Of a DNA stretch of 44,246 nt, positions 7,959 to 16,606 are shown in pieces. Origin of the DNA: Acidobacteriota bacterium (GTDB taxonomy: Bacteria; Acidobacteriota; Terriglobia; Bryobacterales; Bryobacteraceae); NCBI GenBank assembly GCA_018268835.1, contig JAFDVU010000041.1:1-44246 (forward strand), written 5' to 3'. A model generated the notes under the pieces. That model worked only from the letters and a program-made list of their open reading frames with translations. It made no database searches and was not told the origin of the DNA. The stretch's first letter is position 1. Each line of letters starts with the position of its first letter. A program made the position numbers and the translations under genes.

Positions 7959-9128
7959 ATGCCGCGTTCCGCGAACTGCCTCGCCAAACTCGAAAGGATG
8001 ATGCGCGCCCTGAAGCACCAGGAGCCCGACCGGGTTCCGATCAGCGACTTCTTTTGGGGCGGCTTCCTGCAGCGCTGGCGCGAAGAGTTCGGCCTGCCCG
8101 CCGACGCCGATATTTATCGCTACTACGACTTGGATTGGGTGCAGCACAACCCGAACATGGATCCGCACATCCAGCCCTTCGAAATCCTGCGCAGCGATGA
8201 GACCGAAGTCCTGGTGCGCACGGGTTTTGGCGCGACCATCCGCAAACGCCTGGACCTGCCGATGCCCGCGTTCGCCGGGTTCGAGACGGACACCATCGAA
8301 AAGATGGAGGCGTTCCGGTTCGACGATCCCTGGGACGAACGCCGCTACTTCCAGCGCGGTGACGACCAGATCAGCGGTGTCGGCGACGGCTTCACGCGCG
8401 ATATTCCGCCCTTTGTCGAGCGGGTGGCCGGGGTGTGGGAGGATTTTCCGGTTTTCGGCGGCGTGTGCGAGGGCCACGAAATGCTGTGGCGGATCATCGG
8501 CTCGGAGAACGCGATGATGTGGATCGGCATGTACCCCGATGAGGTCGCGCGCTTCGTGGAGCGCATCTTCGCCTTCACGCTGGAGATCGTGCGCGGGCAG
8601 ATTCGGGCCGCGGCGGGCAAACTCGACGGCATGGTGATCTGGGGCGACGTCGCGTATAAGAAGGGGATGCTGTTTTCGCCCGAGTACTGGCGGCGCGTCT
8701 TCAAGCCCGGGGTCAAGGCGCTGGTGGAGGAGTGCCACGCCCAGGGCTTGCCGGTGATCTATCACGGCTGCGGCAACTCCAAGCGCATCTTCTGCGACTT
8801 CTGCGAGATCGGTGTGGACGCCTACAATCCGCTGGAGGCCAAGGCGGGAATGGACGTGATCGACCTGCGCAGCACCTACGGCCACAGGATCGCCTTCTGC
8901 GGCAACATGGACGTCTCGCTGTGGGCCAACGGCACGCGCGAGGAACTGCGGGCCGCGGTGCTGCGCAAGTTGAACGCGGCCAAGGGCGGCGGGTTCATTT
9001 TTCAATCGGACCACTCGGTGCCGAGCAACGTGTCTCCGGCGAACTACGAGTATGTGGTCAACCTGGTGAAGGAATACGGCCAGTACCCTCTGCGGCTGGG
9101 GGAGTACGACCTTGCGGAGATGAAGTAG
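7959..9128 (+). CDS. URO-D/corrinoid methyltransferase-like protein
   Basis: A 389-residue member of the uroporphyrinogen decarboxylase superfamily. The family includes haem-pathway HemE and zinc-dependent methyltransferases such as MtaA/MtbA. A His-x-Cys pair (H269, C271 in YHGCGNSKRI) matches the methyltransferase zinc site and is absent from HemE, so a HemE role is unlikely. The later zinc Cys of MtaA/MtbA is not evident in the C-terminal FQSDHSVPSNVSP segment, so metal binding may differ. The ATG at 7959 has GGAGG eight bases upstream; an in-frame GTG at 7944 lacks a site. It lies 25 bases after the GH42 gene, so it is probably in the same operon, perhaps handling methyl groups from O-methylated sugars. 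That role is a guess. Confidence 0.8.
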   Translation: MPRSANCLAKLERMMRALKHQEPDRVPISDFFWGGFLQRWREEFGLPADADIYRYYDLDWVQHNPNMDPHIQPFEILRSDETEVLVRTGFGATIRKRLDLPMPAFAGFETDTIEKMEAFRFDDPWDERRYFQRGDDQISGVGDGFTRDIPPFVERVAGVWEDFPVFGGVCEGHEMLWRIIGSENAMMWIGMYPDEVARFVERIFAFTLEIVRGQIRAAAGKLDGMVIWGDVAYKKGMLFSPEYWRRVFKPGVKALVEECHAQGLPVIYHGCGNSKRIFCDFCEIGVDAYNPLEAKAGMDVIDLRSTYGHRIAFCGNMDVSLWANGTREELRAAVLRKLNAAKGGGFIFQSDHSVPSNVSPANYEYVVNLVKEYGQYPLRLGEYDLAEMK

Positions 9129-9232
9129 TCACTCCGGCGCCCTCCTGCGCTACCATACCGTGAGGGCGATGACTCGGACGGAGCACAGGGCGGCTGGGAG
9201 ATTGGATTCGTCGTCGCGCGCGAGGTGCGGGC

Positions 9233-9826
9233 ATGTTTGACAGCCCGCGCTGGCAGTGGACCATCGTCCGGTTCGAGGAGTACGCCAAGCGGGACGTCCT
9301 GCTGGAGATTCCGGAGAGGGACGAGGCGGCGGACTTCCTGCGGCGATTTAAAGAAGACGCCGAGGTGATGGGATTTCTGCGCGGGTTGCTGGAGGACCTG
9401 TACCCGGTATTCCTGCTCACCGACGATGAAGTGGTGGCGGCCGTCGCGTGGCGAATCGCGGAGCGGCAGTTGTTCCTGGTGCGGAAGAAGCGGGAGTTTC
9501 GCGGTTCGCACGGGGGCAACGATCCGGACAAGCCGGATCCGCACCACGACGGACCGGGGCCGAACGGTCCGGACAATCCGAATCCGCCTCCGAAACCGAA
9601 GAAATCGTGGTTTGCCGTGACGGTAGTGTCCAAGGTTGGCGGATCGCAGAAGGTGGTGGACGGAATGTCGGTGATGTGCCAGTTGCCGGATACGGGGCAG
9701 GTGAGCGGCACGTTGACCAAAGGCTCGCCGCGCGTCCGCTGGGACGATCTGGAGCCGGGCGGGACCGGCACCGTGGTCTCCACATCGCACAGCGAAGTCT
9801 GGGAAGTCGATGAGGATATTGAGTAG
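9233..9826 (+). CDS. Hypothetical two-domain protein with Pro/Asp/Gly-rich linker
   Basis: A 197-residue protein I cannot assign to a named family. Residues 1-90 look mostly helical and acidic (EEYAKRDVLLEIPERDEAAD). Residues about 91-126 are a flexible linker rich in Pro, Asp, Gly, His and Lys. Residues about 127-197 form a short beta-rich module beginning KSWFAVTVVSKVGG and containing MCQLPDTGQVSGTLTKG, reminiscent of small beta-sandwich modules found beside T6SS- and peptidoglycan-associated proteins. There is no signal peptide. GAGG precedes the ATG by about seven bases. It ends 16 bases before the 1195-residue gene, so the two are probably co-expressed, and it could be an adaptor or chaperone for it. 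That is inference. Confidence 0.75.
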   Translation: MFDSPRWQWTIVRFEEYAKRDVLLEIPERDEAADFLRRFKEDAEVMGFLRGLLEDLYPVFLLTDDEVVAAVAWRIAERQLFLVRKKREFRGSHGGNDPDKPDPHHDGPGPNGPDNPNPPPKPKKSWFAVTVVSKVGGSQKVVDGMSVMCQLPDTGQVSGTLTKGSPRVRWDDLEPGGTGTVVSTSHSEVWEVDEDIE

Positions 9827-9842
9827 GCCGGAGAATTAAGCG

Positions 9843-12800
9843 ATGGGTCGAGTCTTTCTGCCCCGATACACCGCCACCGATTACGCACCGAAAGCCGGCG
9901 AGACGCTGGCCGAGATTGTCGCGGCCAAGTGCCAGAAGGTGGATCCGCCGATCACCTGCGAGGAGGTCGCGCTGTTCAACTGGGGCACGATGGAGCCGCC
10001 CGAAGTGCTGCGCGCCGTGGTCGAACTGGTCGGCTGCCGCAAGGTGGTGGAGGATCCTTTCCTATGCGAACTGGATCCGTCCAAGGGGCTGCAGGGAAAG
10101 ATCCGCCTGCCCAAAGTGTGGAGCAAGACCGACCTGGCCTACGAGAAGGAACACAAGCTCATCGTCAAGAAGCAGTTGCCGGCCACGGCGATCGCCATCA
10201 CGAGCCTGGACGCGTGGTTTCTGCCCGGCGAAGAGACCTGCAACATCTCTTACCGGCTGGAGGGTATCAAGGAGCGCGCGAAGTTTCTGGATTTCGACGT
10301 GTACGCCAGCAATTACTGTAAAGCCACGGCGACGGTACACGACGATCTGGTGGATTACTCGTACGCGGACACGCCGGACGTTCCCATCCGGCAGAAATCC
10401 ATCAGCACGGACGCCGCGGAACGCTTCAGCGGCGACATCGCCGATTGGAAGGGGGAGAGCGAAGCGGCCAGCGGAGTGCTCGCGCCGCGCGCCGGGAAGA
10501 AGCGCTACATCAATGCGGCATCGTCGCCGTATTCGGTGGTGCTGCGCTACGCCAAGACCGATTCGCACAAGAACGCCTTCGTCAACCTGCACTCCTTCTG
10601 GCCGAAATTTTCAGGTACGGGCGCCGATCGCGCGGTGGTCGACGATTCGCTCAAGATCAAGTGGACGGCCAAGAACCTGCCCGGGGGACTACAGGGACAG
10701 ATCCAGGTTTTTGACAAGGACGGCATGGTGTGGCGCGCCTGGCTGCCCACGGCCAAGACCGGCAACGGGGAACAGGAGTTCGACTGGTCCAGCGACGGCA
10801 AGGCGATGGTCACCGAGGCGCAGATGCCCTACCGCGCGCAGGTGCAATTGCACACGGACAAGGACACCGACGACGGCTTCGCCATCGCGGCGATGCACAC
10901 CGAGGTGCGGCTGTTCACGCATCCGGAAATCGGCACGCACGGCGACGATCACGAGCAGGAACCGCAGGTGCTGGAATTCGCGCTGGCGCCGTACTACGCC
11001 GGACCCGCGCCGCCCGAGGATTCGGCGAAAGGGCGCAAACTGCGGCTGGCCAAGGCCGGGTACCATCCCGGTCCGGTAAAGGACGGGGAGGGCCAGGCCG
11101 CGTACATTCAGGCGGTCCGCGAATTTCAGCGCGACCACGTGAAGCCGGGCAGCAATCCGCCCGAACGCCTCAAGAACGACGGCACGCTCGACGGGGACAC
11201 CAAGACCGCCATCGCCGCGCTCGCGCCCGGCCGCAGACCGTTGTTCGGCGACTCCTCCGACCGCTCCAACATCGACGCCGGCGACGTCGCCGACGGTCTG
11301 AACGACAAAGACACCGAGATGATTGTCTGGGTGGACGACCGGCACAGTTACACCAAGATCGAGGCCGCGTCCAGGCCGTACCTGCTGCCAAATATGGACC
11401 TCGGGAACTACCACGGCGACATGGACGGCACCGATATCAAAGAGGCCAAGGACCAGGCCGCCACGTGCCGGCCCTGGATCCCGCTCGAGGTCGCCCTGCC
11501 CATTCTGCGTAAAGGCGATCCGCTCGGCGGTTCCGTCGCTCCCGAAGTCAACGACGCTTCGCGTGCCGCGACGGGCCCGATCCGCGTCGATTGGACCTTC
11601 CGCGATACCGCCGTGGACTACAAGGTCGATACTACCCAATACCAGGCCTCGCGCGGCCGTCCTTTGAAGTATCTCACCGACGTGTTCACCGCCATCAAAG
11701 GCACCCACAACGGCAAGGACGCCTGGAACTGCACCACCGCGCTCGGCGGCATCCGCGGCGCCGATTATTACAAGGCCCCTTTCGCCATTGAGGCCGACAG
11801 CCTGATGCCGTGTAAGGCGCTGGCGGATTCCGGAGTCAAAGCGGTCTGCTCAGTGGCGCACGATGACTTAGGCCAGGATGAAAAGCAACTTTTCGACAAA
11901 CAGCTTGGTAAGGCCGGTGTTTACTTTCACCCCTCCATTATCGGCGGGGACGGCTACCAGTTGCGGTCCCAGATGAGTTTCCGCGACCTGCCCACGGGTT
12001 CGACGCATCCCAACTGGAAAGTCCTGCGCGAACGCTACGACGTGACGAAGCTTCCGCAGGCGCACACGGCACCCTTCCGTCTGTGGCGCAAGGATACGTT
12101 CCGCGCGCACGTGCCCTGGGCGCCGGCAGCCGAAATCACCTGGGGCACGAAAGACGTGCAGATGGTCCCGTTTTACGAGCCCGGCATGGTCCACTTCGAG
12201 TACGAAGGGGGCGCCAGCGTGAGTATCCCGCTGGACCAACTCCTGACTAACGCCAACGACTATGTCGACCTGGTGGACAAGACCGTGACTGGACCGAAGG
12301 GGACGAATCCCAAGGTCCATCGCTACCGGCCTAAGTCGGAGATGGAGTTCAACAAGGAGTACTTATGGCCCTGGTGGAAGATCAAGCATTTCGGAATCCA
12401 GGAAGTGCCCGCGCCCGCCACGCGCATCGCCGACTACGAAAGCGTCTTCCTGGAAAACCATATTTACAACGATAGCTGGTACACTTATGCGCCGCCCCTG
12501 GTCCACCTGTTACTGGCCCGCGTGGAGCGCAGCCGCGGCCTGCTCCGCGGCCACCTGATCAGCGAGTTCCGCTCCTCGCCGCAATACTGGAAGGAATTCT
12601 ACAAGTGCAACCGGTGCAACACGCTGCAGATTCTGATTGAACTGACGGCGGCGGGCGGTAGCGCGACCGGCGAACCGTGCCGGGTGGGCGCATGTCCAGG
12701 CACGCTGGAAGAGACAGCCAGCGAAAACTTCACCTGCGACGTGTGCGGATTCCACTTTGTGCGGATGACCTTCCAGGGGTGGGAGGGGCGGGCTTGCACG

Positions 12801-13430
12801 CAGCGCTGCGCCGGCACTCTACAGGTGCAGTCCATGAGTCCGGTGGCCGGCCAGCCGAACCGCAGCCGGGTGGTTTACGCCTGCGGCGTCTGTGCGCGGA
12901 CCCGCACGTTCACGGAAGCCACGGCCACCGCGGGCGCCGCCCACTTGGGCCAGGCGTGCGGACGGAACTGCACCGGGCATTTCCGCGGCGACGCCGCGAC
13001 GCATGTGGCCAACACCATCGTCGGTCCCATGGACCACCTGAACTTTCCGGCCATCGGTGAACCGCTGGCTTCGCTCTGGCTCATGACCGATGGCGGACCC
13101 CGCACCTTCTGGACCCACGAAGTGGGCCATCACAAGCACCTGGAACACGCAGGCGACGTAATCGTGAAGGCGACGCAACACGATCACACGCGGAATACCG
13201 TGGATGCCGGCCTGAATCCGCCGAACAGCGTTCCCACCGACGCGGCACGCTGGGACCGGACGTGTATCATGAGCTATGCCAACACCGAGAGCGGCGCCGA
13301 CGCGGCCTACTTCTGCGGCAAGTGCATATTGAAATTACGCGGATGGAAAATCGAAGGTAGTGGCGCCGCGGCCGGACCCAATTCGGGCGATAAAATCAGC
13401 GATCCGGCGGCAGGCGTAACCGGGCCGTAG
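9843..13430 (+). CDS. Large multidomain protein: LysM-like, peptidoglycan-binding, zinc-ribbon and metzincin-like protease domains
   Basis: A 1195-residue protein without a signal peptide. Residues about 8-85 look LysM-like (GETLAEIVAAK ... GKIRLPKVW). A beta-rich region follows to about 390. Residues about 397-460 resemble PG_binding_1 (KLRLAKAGYHPG ... AVREFQRDH ... DGDTKTAIAAL). A long middle region is unassigned. Between 920 and 1045 lie three zinc-ribbon-like Cys sets: 922/925/946/951, 965/968/985/989 and 1014/1017/1039/1043. The C-terminus has HEVGHHKHLEH at 1092-1102, fitting the metzincin HExxHxxxxxH zinc motif with His replacing the usual Gly, and a CIMSY Met-turn at 1141-1145. An FCGKC pair follows at 1157-1161. 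GGAG lies nine bases before the ATG. I infer a metalloprotease that meets peptidoglycan or is delivered by an injection machine; no such machine is in the window. Confidence 0.8.
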   Translation: MGRVFLPRYTATDYAPKAGETLAEIVAAKCQKVDPPITCEEVALFNWGTMEPPEVLRAVVELVGCRKVVEDPFLCELDPSKGLQGKIRLPKVWSKTDLAYEKEHKLIVKKQLPATAIAITSLDAWFLPGEETCNISYRLEGIKERAKFLDFDVYASNYCKATATVHDDLVDYSYADTPDVPIRQKSISTDAAERFSGDIADWKGESEAASGVLAPRAGKKRYINAASSPYSVVLRYAKTDSHKNAFVNLHSFWPKFSGTGADRAVVDDSLKIKWTAKNLPGGLQGQIQVFDKDGMVWRAWLPTAKTGNGEQEFDWSSDGKAMVTEAQMPYRAQVQLHTDKDTDDGFAIAAMHTEVRLFTHPEIGTHGDDHEQEPQVLEFALAPYYAGPAPPEDSAKGRKLRLAKAGYHPGPVKDGEGQAAYIQAVREFQRDHVKPGSNPPERLKNDGTLDGDTKTAIAALAPGRRPLFGDSSDRSNIDAGDVADGLNDKDTEMIVWVDDRHSYTKIEAASRPYLLPNMDLGNYHGDMDGTDIKEAKDQAATCRPWIPLEVALPILRKGDPLGGSVAPEVNDASRAATGPIRVDWTFRDTAVDYKVDTTQYQASRGRPLKYLTDVFTAIKGTHNGKDAWNCTTALGGIRGADYYKAPFAIEADSLMPCKALADSGVKAVCSVAHDDLGQDEKQLFDKQLGKAGVYFHPSIIGGDGYQLRSQMSFRDLPTGSTHPNWKVLRERYDVTKLPQAHTAPFRLWRKDTFRAHVPWAPAAEITWGTKDVQMVPFYEPGMVHFEYEGGASVSIPLDQLLTNANDYVDLVDKTVTGPKGTNPKVHRYRPKSEMEFNKEYLWPWWKIKHFGIQEVPAPATRIADYESVFLENHIYNDSWYTYAPPLVHLLLARVERSRGLLRGHLISEFRSSPQYWKEFYKCNRCNTLQILIELTAAGGSATGEPCRVGACPGTLEETASENFTCDVCGFHFVRMTFQGWEGRACTQRCAGTLQVQSMSPVAGQPNRSRVVYACGVCARTRTFTEATATAGAAHLGQACGRNCTGHFRGDAATHVANTIVGPMDHLNFPAIGEPLASLWLMTDGGPRTFWTHEVGHHKHLEHAGDVIVKATQHDHTRNTVDAGLNPPNSVPTDAARWDRTCIMSYANTESGADAAYFCGKCILKLRGWKIEGSGAAAGPNSGDKISDPAAGVTGP

Positions 13431-13434
13431 TACG

Positions 13435-14904
13435 ATGCGCGAACGACACAGCCACGACCTCAACGGGCGGCGGAGGGTGCGGTGGCCCATTCTGGCCGCC
13501 GCCATGGCGCTCTCCCTCGCTCAGGGACAAGAGAGAAAACCAATGCAAGGCTTGGCGATTGCAACGTTTCCGGTGGCGCCCACGGCCATCTCGGGAGAGT
13601 CTCTCCCGTTTCGCACGGTGCTGGAGAATCGCGGCGCGACTCCGATCCAGGTGCCCAGCCCGGACTCGCCCTCTCAGTTCACTTACGAGCTGCGATCTCA
13701 GCGGGAAGGCGGCCGCACCTACGCGGTCAGCGCCGCCGGCCGCAACCGGCGCCGCGCCGTGCACGTGCCGGCGCCGGTTCCGGTTCGCTATGAGACGCTC
13801 GATCCCGGGCAGCGCCTCGAATGGACCGAAGACATCGCGGACTTCCTGAACGAAGGCATCGAGCCGGGGAAGTACTCTGTCACCGCGGCGTACGCGGACG
13901 GCAACGTGATCTCCCCCAAGACGCAGGTGACGGTCCTGCCGGACAATGTAGAGAGCCTGTCGAGCACACCCAGCGGCAGTTCGCTCGCCAGCGTACAGGC
14001 GCACCGCCGGGCGGACGGCGCCGTGAATATCCTGCAGCGCGAGTCCCTGAAGGACCCGCGCGAAACCGTCTTCTATCCGCTGCAATCGCTCCCAGCCGGC
14101 ATACCCGTGTCCGTGGCCACCACGACCGATGTCGTGCCGGCGGGTTCCGGGCGCTGGTTCGCGTGGCTGCGCGGCCGCACTCTTGCCGCCAGCGTGGGCT
14201 GGGGCGATCGCACGATCATCACACCCGATCCGGTGAACTTAGATGTCACTCAGCCGGAGTTGCTAAGTCCCGGTTACCAGGTGGCGGTCGGAACCGCCCT
14301 GTTCGGTATCATCGATCGCCGGGGAAATACGGTCCACTTGCTGGCCTATCGCGCCGACGAGTCGGGTTTGAGGCGTCACTGGACCGCGGCTCTGACTTCC
14401 GGCGGGGCCGCCAAGGTTGAATGGAACTGCCAGTCCGACGGCAGCGTGACGGTGGTCTGGGAAGAGCCGGCCACGGGCCGTCTGCTGAGCCAGGAGTTCC
14501 GCGCCGACGGACATCCGCTGGAAGCGGCGGCGCGCGTGCGCAGCAGTTCCCGCCCGGCGGCGTGGAGCGTGGCGCCGTCGGGGCCGCTGGCCATCTCCGT
14601 GCTGCGCGAGGTGGAGGGCAGCTACCGCTACGCGCGGCTCGGCGCAGCGCCGATGGCCGATCCGCACCCGATCGCGCATCTGGGAGGCGTCGCCGCGTGG
14701 GGCTTCAACCCCACCGCGGAGAGCGTCGCGATCGTCGCCGCCACGGCGTCCGGCATCTCGCAGACGCATCCGGGTGGAGCCTGGGAGACTCTGGTGGAGA
14801 CCGCGAACCCGCGCATGATGCACGTCTTCACGATCGAAGGCGGCGCGTCCTGGGTGGAATGGGTCCAGCAAGGGTACGGCATCCGCCGCGCGAAACTGCG
14901 CTGA
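13435..14904 (+). CDS. Secreted protein of unknown function
   Basis: A 489-residue protein starting four bases after the stop of the 1195-residue gene, so almost certainly in the same transcript. The N-terminus has a basic stretch (GRRRVRW) and hydrophobic core (PILAAAMALSLAQG), a likely Sec signal cut near residue 30. Residues about 38-165 look like an immunoglobulin-like beta domain (LPFRTVLENRGATPIQVPSP ... GKYSVTAAYADG). The remainder consists of short beta-strand repeats (VSVATTTDVVPAGSGRWFAW, AVGTALFGIIDRRGN), possibly a beta-propeller. No catalytic motif is recognised. Position suggests a partner, target or immunity-type protein for the protease, acting outside the membrane. That is inference; a plain surface protein is as likely. 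Confidence 0.7.
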   Translation: MRERHSHDLNGRRRVRWPILAAAMALSLAQGQERKPMQGLAIATFPVAPTAISGESLPFRTVLENRGATPIQVPSPDSPSQFTYELRSQREGGRTYAVSAAGRNRRRAVHVPAPVPVRYETLDPGQRLEWTEDIADFLNEGIEPGKYSVTAAYADGNVISPKTQVTVLPDNVESLSSTPSGSSLASVQAHRRADGAVNILQRESLKDPRETVFYPLQSLPAGIPVSVATTTDVVPAGSGRWFAWLRGRTLAASVGWGDRTIITPDPVNLDVTQPELLSPGYQVAVGTALFGIIDRRGNTVHLLAYRADESGLRRHWTAALTSGGAAKVEWNCQSDGSVTVVWEEPATGRLLSQEFRADGHPLEAAARVRSSSRPAAWSVAPSGPLAISVLREVEGSYRYARLGAAPMADPHPIAHLGGVAAWGFNPTAESVAIVAATASGISQTHPGGAWETLVETANPRMMHVFTIEGGASWVEWVQQGYGIRRAKLR

Positions 14905-14929
14905 AGGTTCGGGGGCGATCCGCGGGGCT

Positions 14930-16567
14930 TCAGTCCTTCGACGGCGGCTTCACGGCGTCGCCGGGGCCGGCTTTATCACCTTTGCCGAACGGGTTGATCT
15001 TGTCCAGGGCGCGTTTGAACCAATGCCCGCCCTTCCGGGGCTTCTCGTCGGCGGGCGCTGGCGCGGGCGGGTCCTGTTGCGCCGGTTCGGACGCGGCGGA
15101 GGGTGCGGCGTAGGACGGCGCGGCCGGTGGCGCCGGAGGAGGTTCGGGCGCCGCGGACGCATCCGGCCTTGGCGCGGGCGCTTCGGACGATGCCGCCGGC
15201 GTCTCCGGCGACGGGTTCGGCTGCGCCATCTCCGCGGGGGAGTGTTCCACCGCGCCGCTGAACCTCAGGCCTTTCGGAGCGGGCTGACGCCGGTGCGCCG
15301 GAGCCGCGGGACGCGGTCTCGGCTCGGTTCTTGCCACCGGGTTGACCACCGCCGGTACCGCGGGCTGCGGAGCCGGAATCGGCGGCGCTTCTACGGGCGG
15401 TGCGGGCGCGGGCGTCACCGCCGCCGGCACGATTGGCGCGGGCGCGCTCGCCACCGGCGCGGCCGCCGGCGCGGGTTTCGTCGCCACCCGGGCCGGCTTT
15501 GGCCACAACGCCACTCCGCACAGGATCGCGGTCAGGGTGGCCGATGCCGCCACGGCCGCCATGGCCGCCCGCGGCAACCTGATGCGGTTCAGCCGCGATG
15601 CCGGTCCCGACAACGCGGCACGCGCCGCCGCCCAGAGCGCCTTCGCCTTCTGCTTCGCCGCCGCCGTGCGTGCCGGTTGCGGCTGGGCGGGCTGCGGCGC
15701 GGGCTGACTGATCCTCGCCGCGGGCGCGGGGGGCGCATCCGCGATGGCCGTCTCCAGCGCCAGCCGGAATTCGCCCGCGCTCTGGAAGCGCGCTTCGCGG
15801 TCCTTCGCCAGCGCCTTCGCGATCGCGTGGTCGAGCGCTTCCGGAACCGCCGGATTGAACGTGCCCGGCGGCTTGGGCACCTGCTCCATCTGCGCGCACA
15901 TCAGGGCGAAGGATCCTTCGGCCTCGAACAGCTTGCGGCCGGTCAGCATCTCGTACAGCACCGCGCCCATCGAGTAGATATCGGTGCGCGCGTCGGGCTC
16001 GTCGACGGCGCGAACCTGCTCGGGAGACATGTACCAGGGCGAACCTACCGCGACTCCGGCGTTGGTCACGCGCAGGTCCGTGACGCCTCGCGCCAGCCCG
16101 AAATCGGTCAGCTTGGCCGTGCCCTCGGGAGTAATGATGATGTTGGCCGGGGTCACGTCGCGGTGGATCACGCCGTTCTGGTGCGCGTAGGCGAGCGCGC
16201 CCAGCACTTGTCCGGCGTAGTTCATCGCGGTGTGGAGCGGCAGGCGTCCCCGCTCCAGTTTGCGCTGCAAGGGTTCGCCTTCCACATATTCCATGATCAG
16301 CGCGATGGAATGGCCGTCGCGCACGGCGTTGTACAGCGACGCGATGTTGGGATGATGGAGGCGCGCCTGCACCTGAATCTCCCGTTCGAAGCGGTGCACC
16401 TCTTCGGGATCGCTGCCGATGCCGACCGGCAGCAACTTCATCGCCTCGATTCGCTTCGTGATGACGTGCTCGATCTTGTACACCGTCCCCATGCCGCCGG
16501 AGCCGGCGAAACCGATCACCCTGTAATCACCAACCCGATCGCCCGTTTTGATTGCCAACGGAATCAC
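14930..16567 (-). CDS. Membrane-anchored Ser/Thr protein kinase (Hanks type)
   Basis: A 545-residue protein. The kinase domain spans about residues 14-275: Gly-rich loop GFAGSGGMG, K44 in EAMKLL, helix-C Glu in FEREIQ, HRD at 135-137, N142, DFG at 155-157 and SPE at 181-183. The catalytic-loop Lys after HRD is replaced by Thr (HRDVTPAN), which is unusual. A membrane segment lies near 336-355, followed by a long Pro/Ala-rich external part and a basic tail; there are no PASTA repeats. The open frame begins at GTG 16567, but AAGGGAG touches that codon. TTG at 16558 has ideal spacing from the same site and may be the true start. It lies 39 bases downstream of the pseudokinase gene and is probably co-transcribed with it. 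Confidence 0.9.
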   Translation of the reverse strand: MIPLAIKTGDRVGDYRVIGFAGSGGMGTVYKIEHVITKRIEAMKLLPVGIGSDPEEVHRFEREIQVQARLHHPNIASLYNAVRDGHSIALIMEYVEGEPLQRKLERGRLPLHTAMNYAGQVLGALAYAHQNGVIHRDVTPANIIITPEGTAKLTDFGLARGVTDLRVTNAGVAVGSPWYMSPEQVRAVDEPDARTDIYSMGAVLYEMLTGRKLFEAEGSFALMCAQMEQVPKPPGTFNPAVPEALDHAIAKALAKDREARFQSAGEFRLALETAIADAPPAPAARISQPAPQPAQPQPARTAAAKQKAKALWAAARAALSGPASRLNRIRLPRAAMAAVAASATLTAILCGVALWPKPARVATKPAPAAAPVASAPAPIVPAAVTPAPAPPVEAPPIPAPQPAVPAVVNPVARTEPRPRPAAPAHRRQPAPKGLRFSGAVEHSPAEMAQPNPSPETPAASSEAPAPRPDASAAPEPPPAPPAAPSYAAPSAASEPAQQDPPAPAPADEKPRKGGHWFKRALDKINPFGKGDKAGPGDAVKPPSKD

Positions 16568-16606
16568 TCCCTTCGCCGCCCGCGCCAGCGCAGTGCGGGT
16601 ACAGGC

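Noticed and set aside
7959..9128. URO-D-like protein as haem-pathway HemE
   Set aside because: A His-x-Cys methyltransferase-type site and a glycosidase context do not fit HemE.
9233..14904. Calling the protease cassette a type VI secretion or phage tail locus
   Set aside because: No VgrG, Hcp, PAAR, sheath or baseplate gene is in the window, so only the protease-like parts are claimed.
14902..14934. CTGAAG/CTTCAG inverted repeat between converging genes as a terminator
   Set aside because: Only six pairs around a long loop and no T-run.
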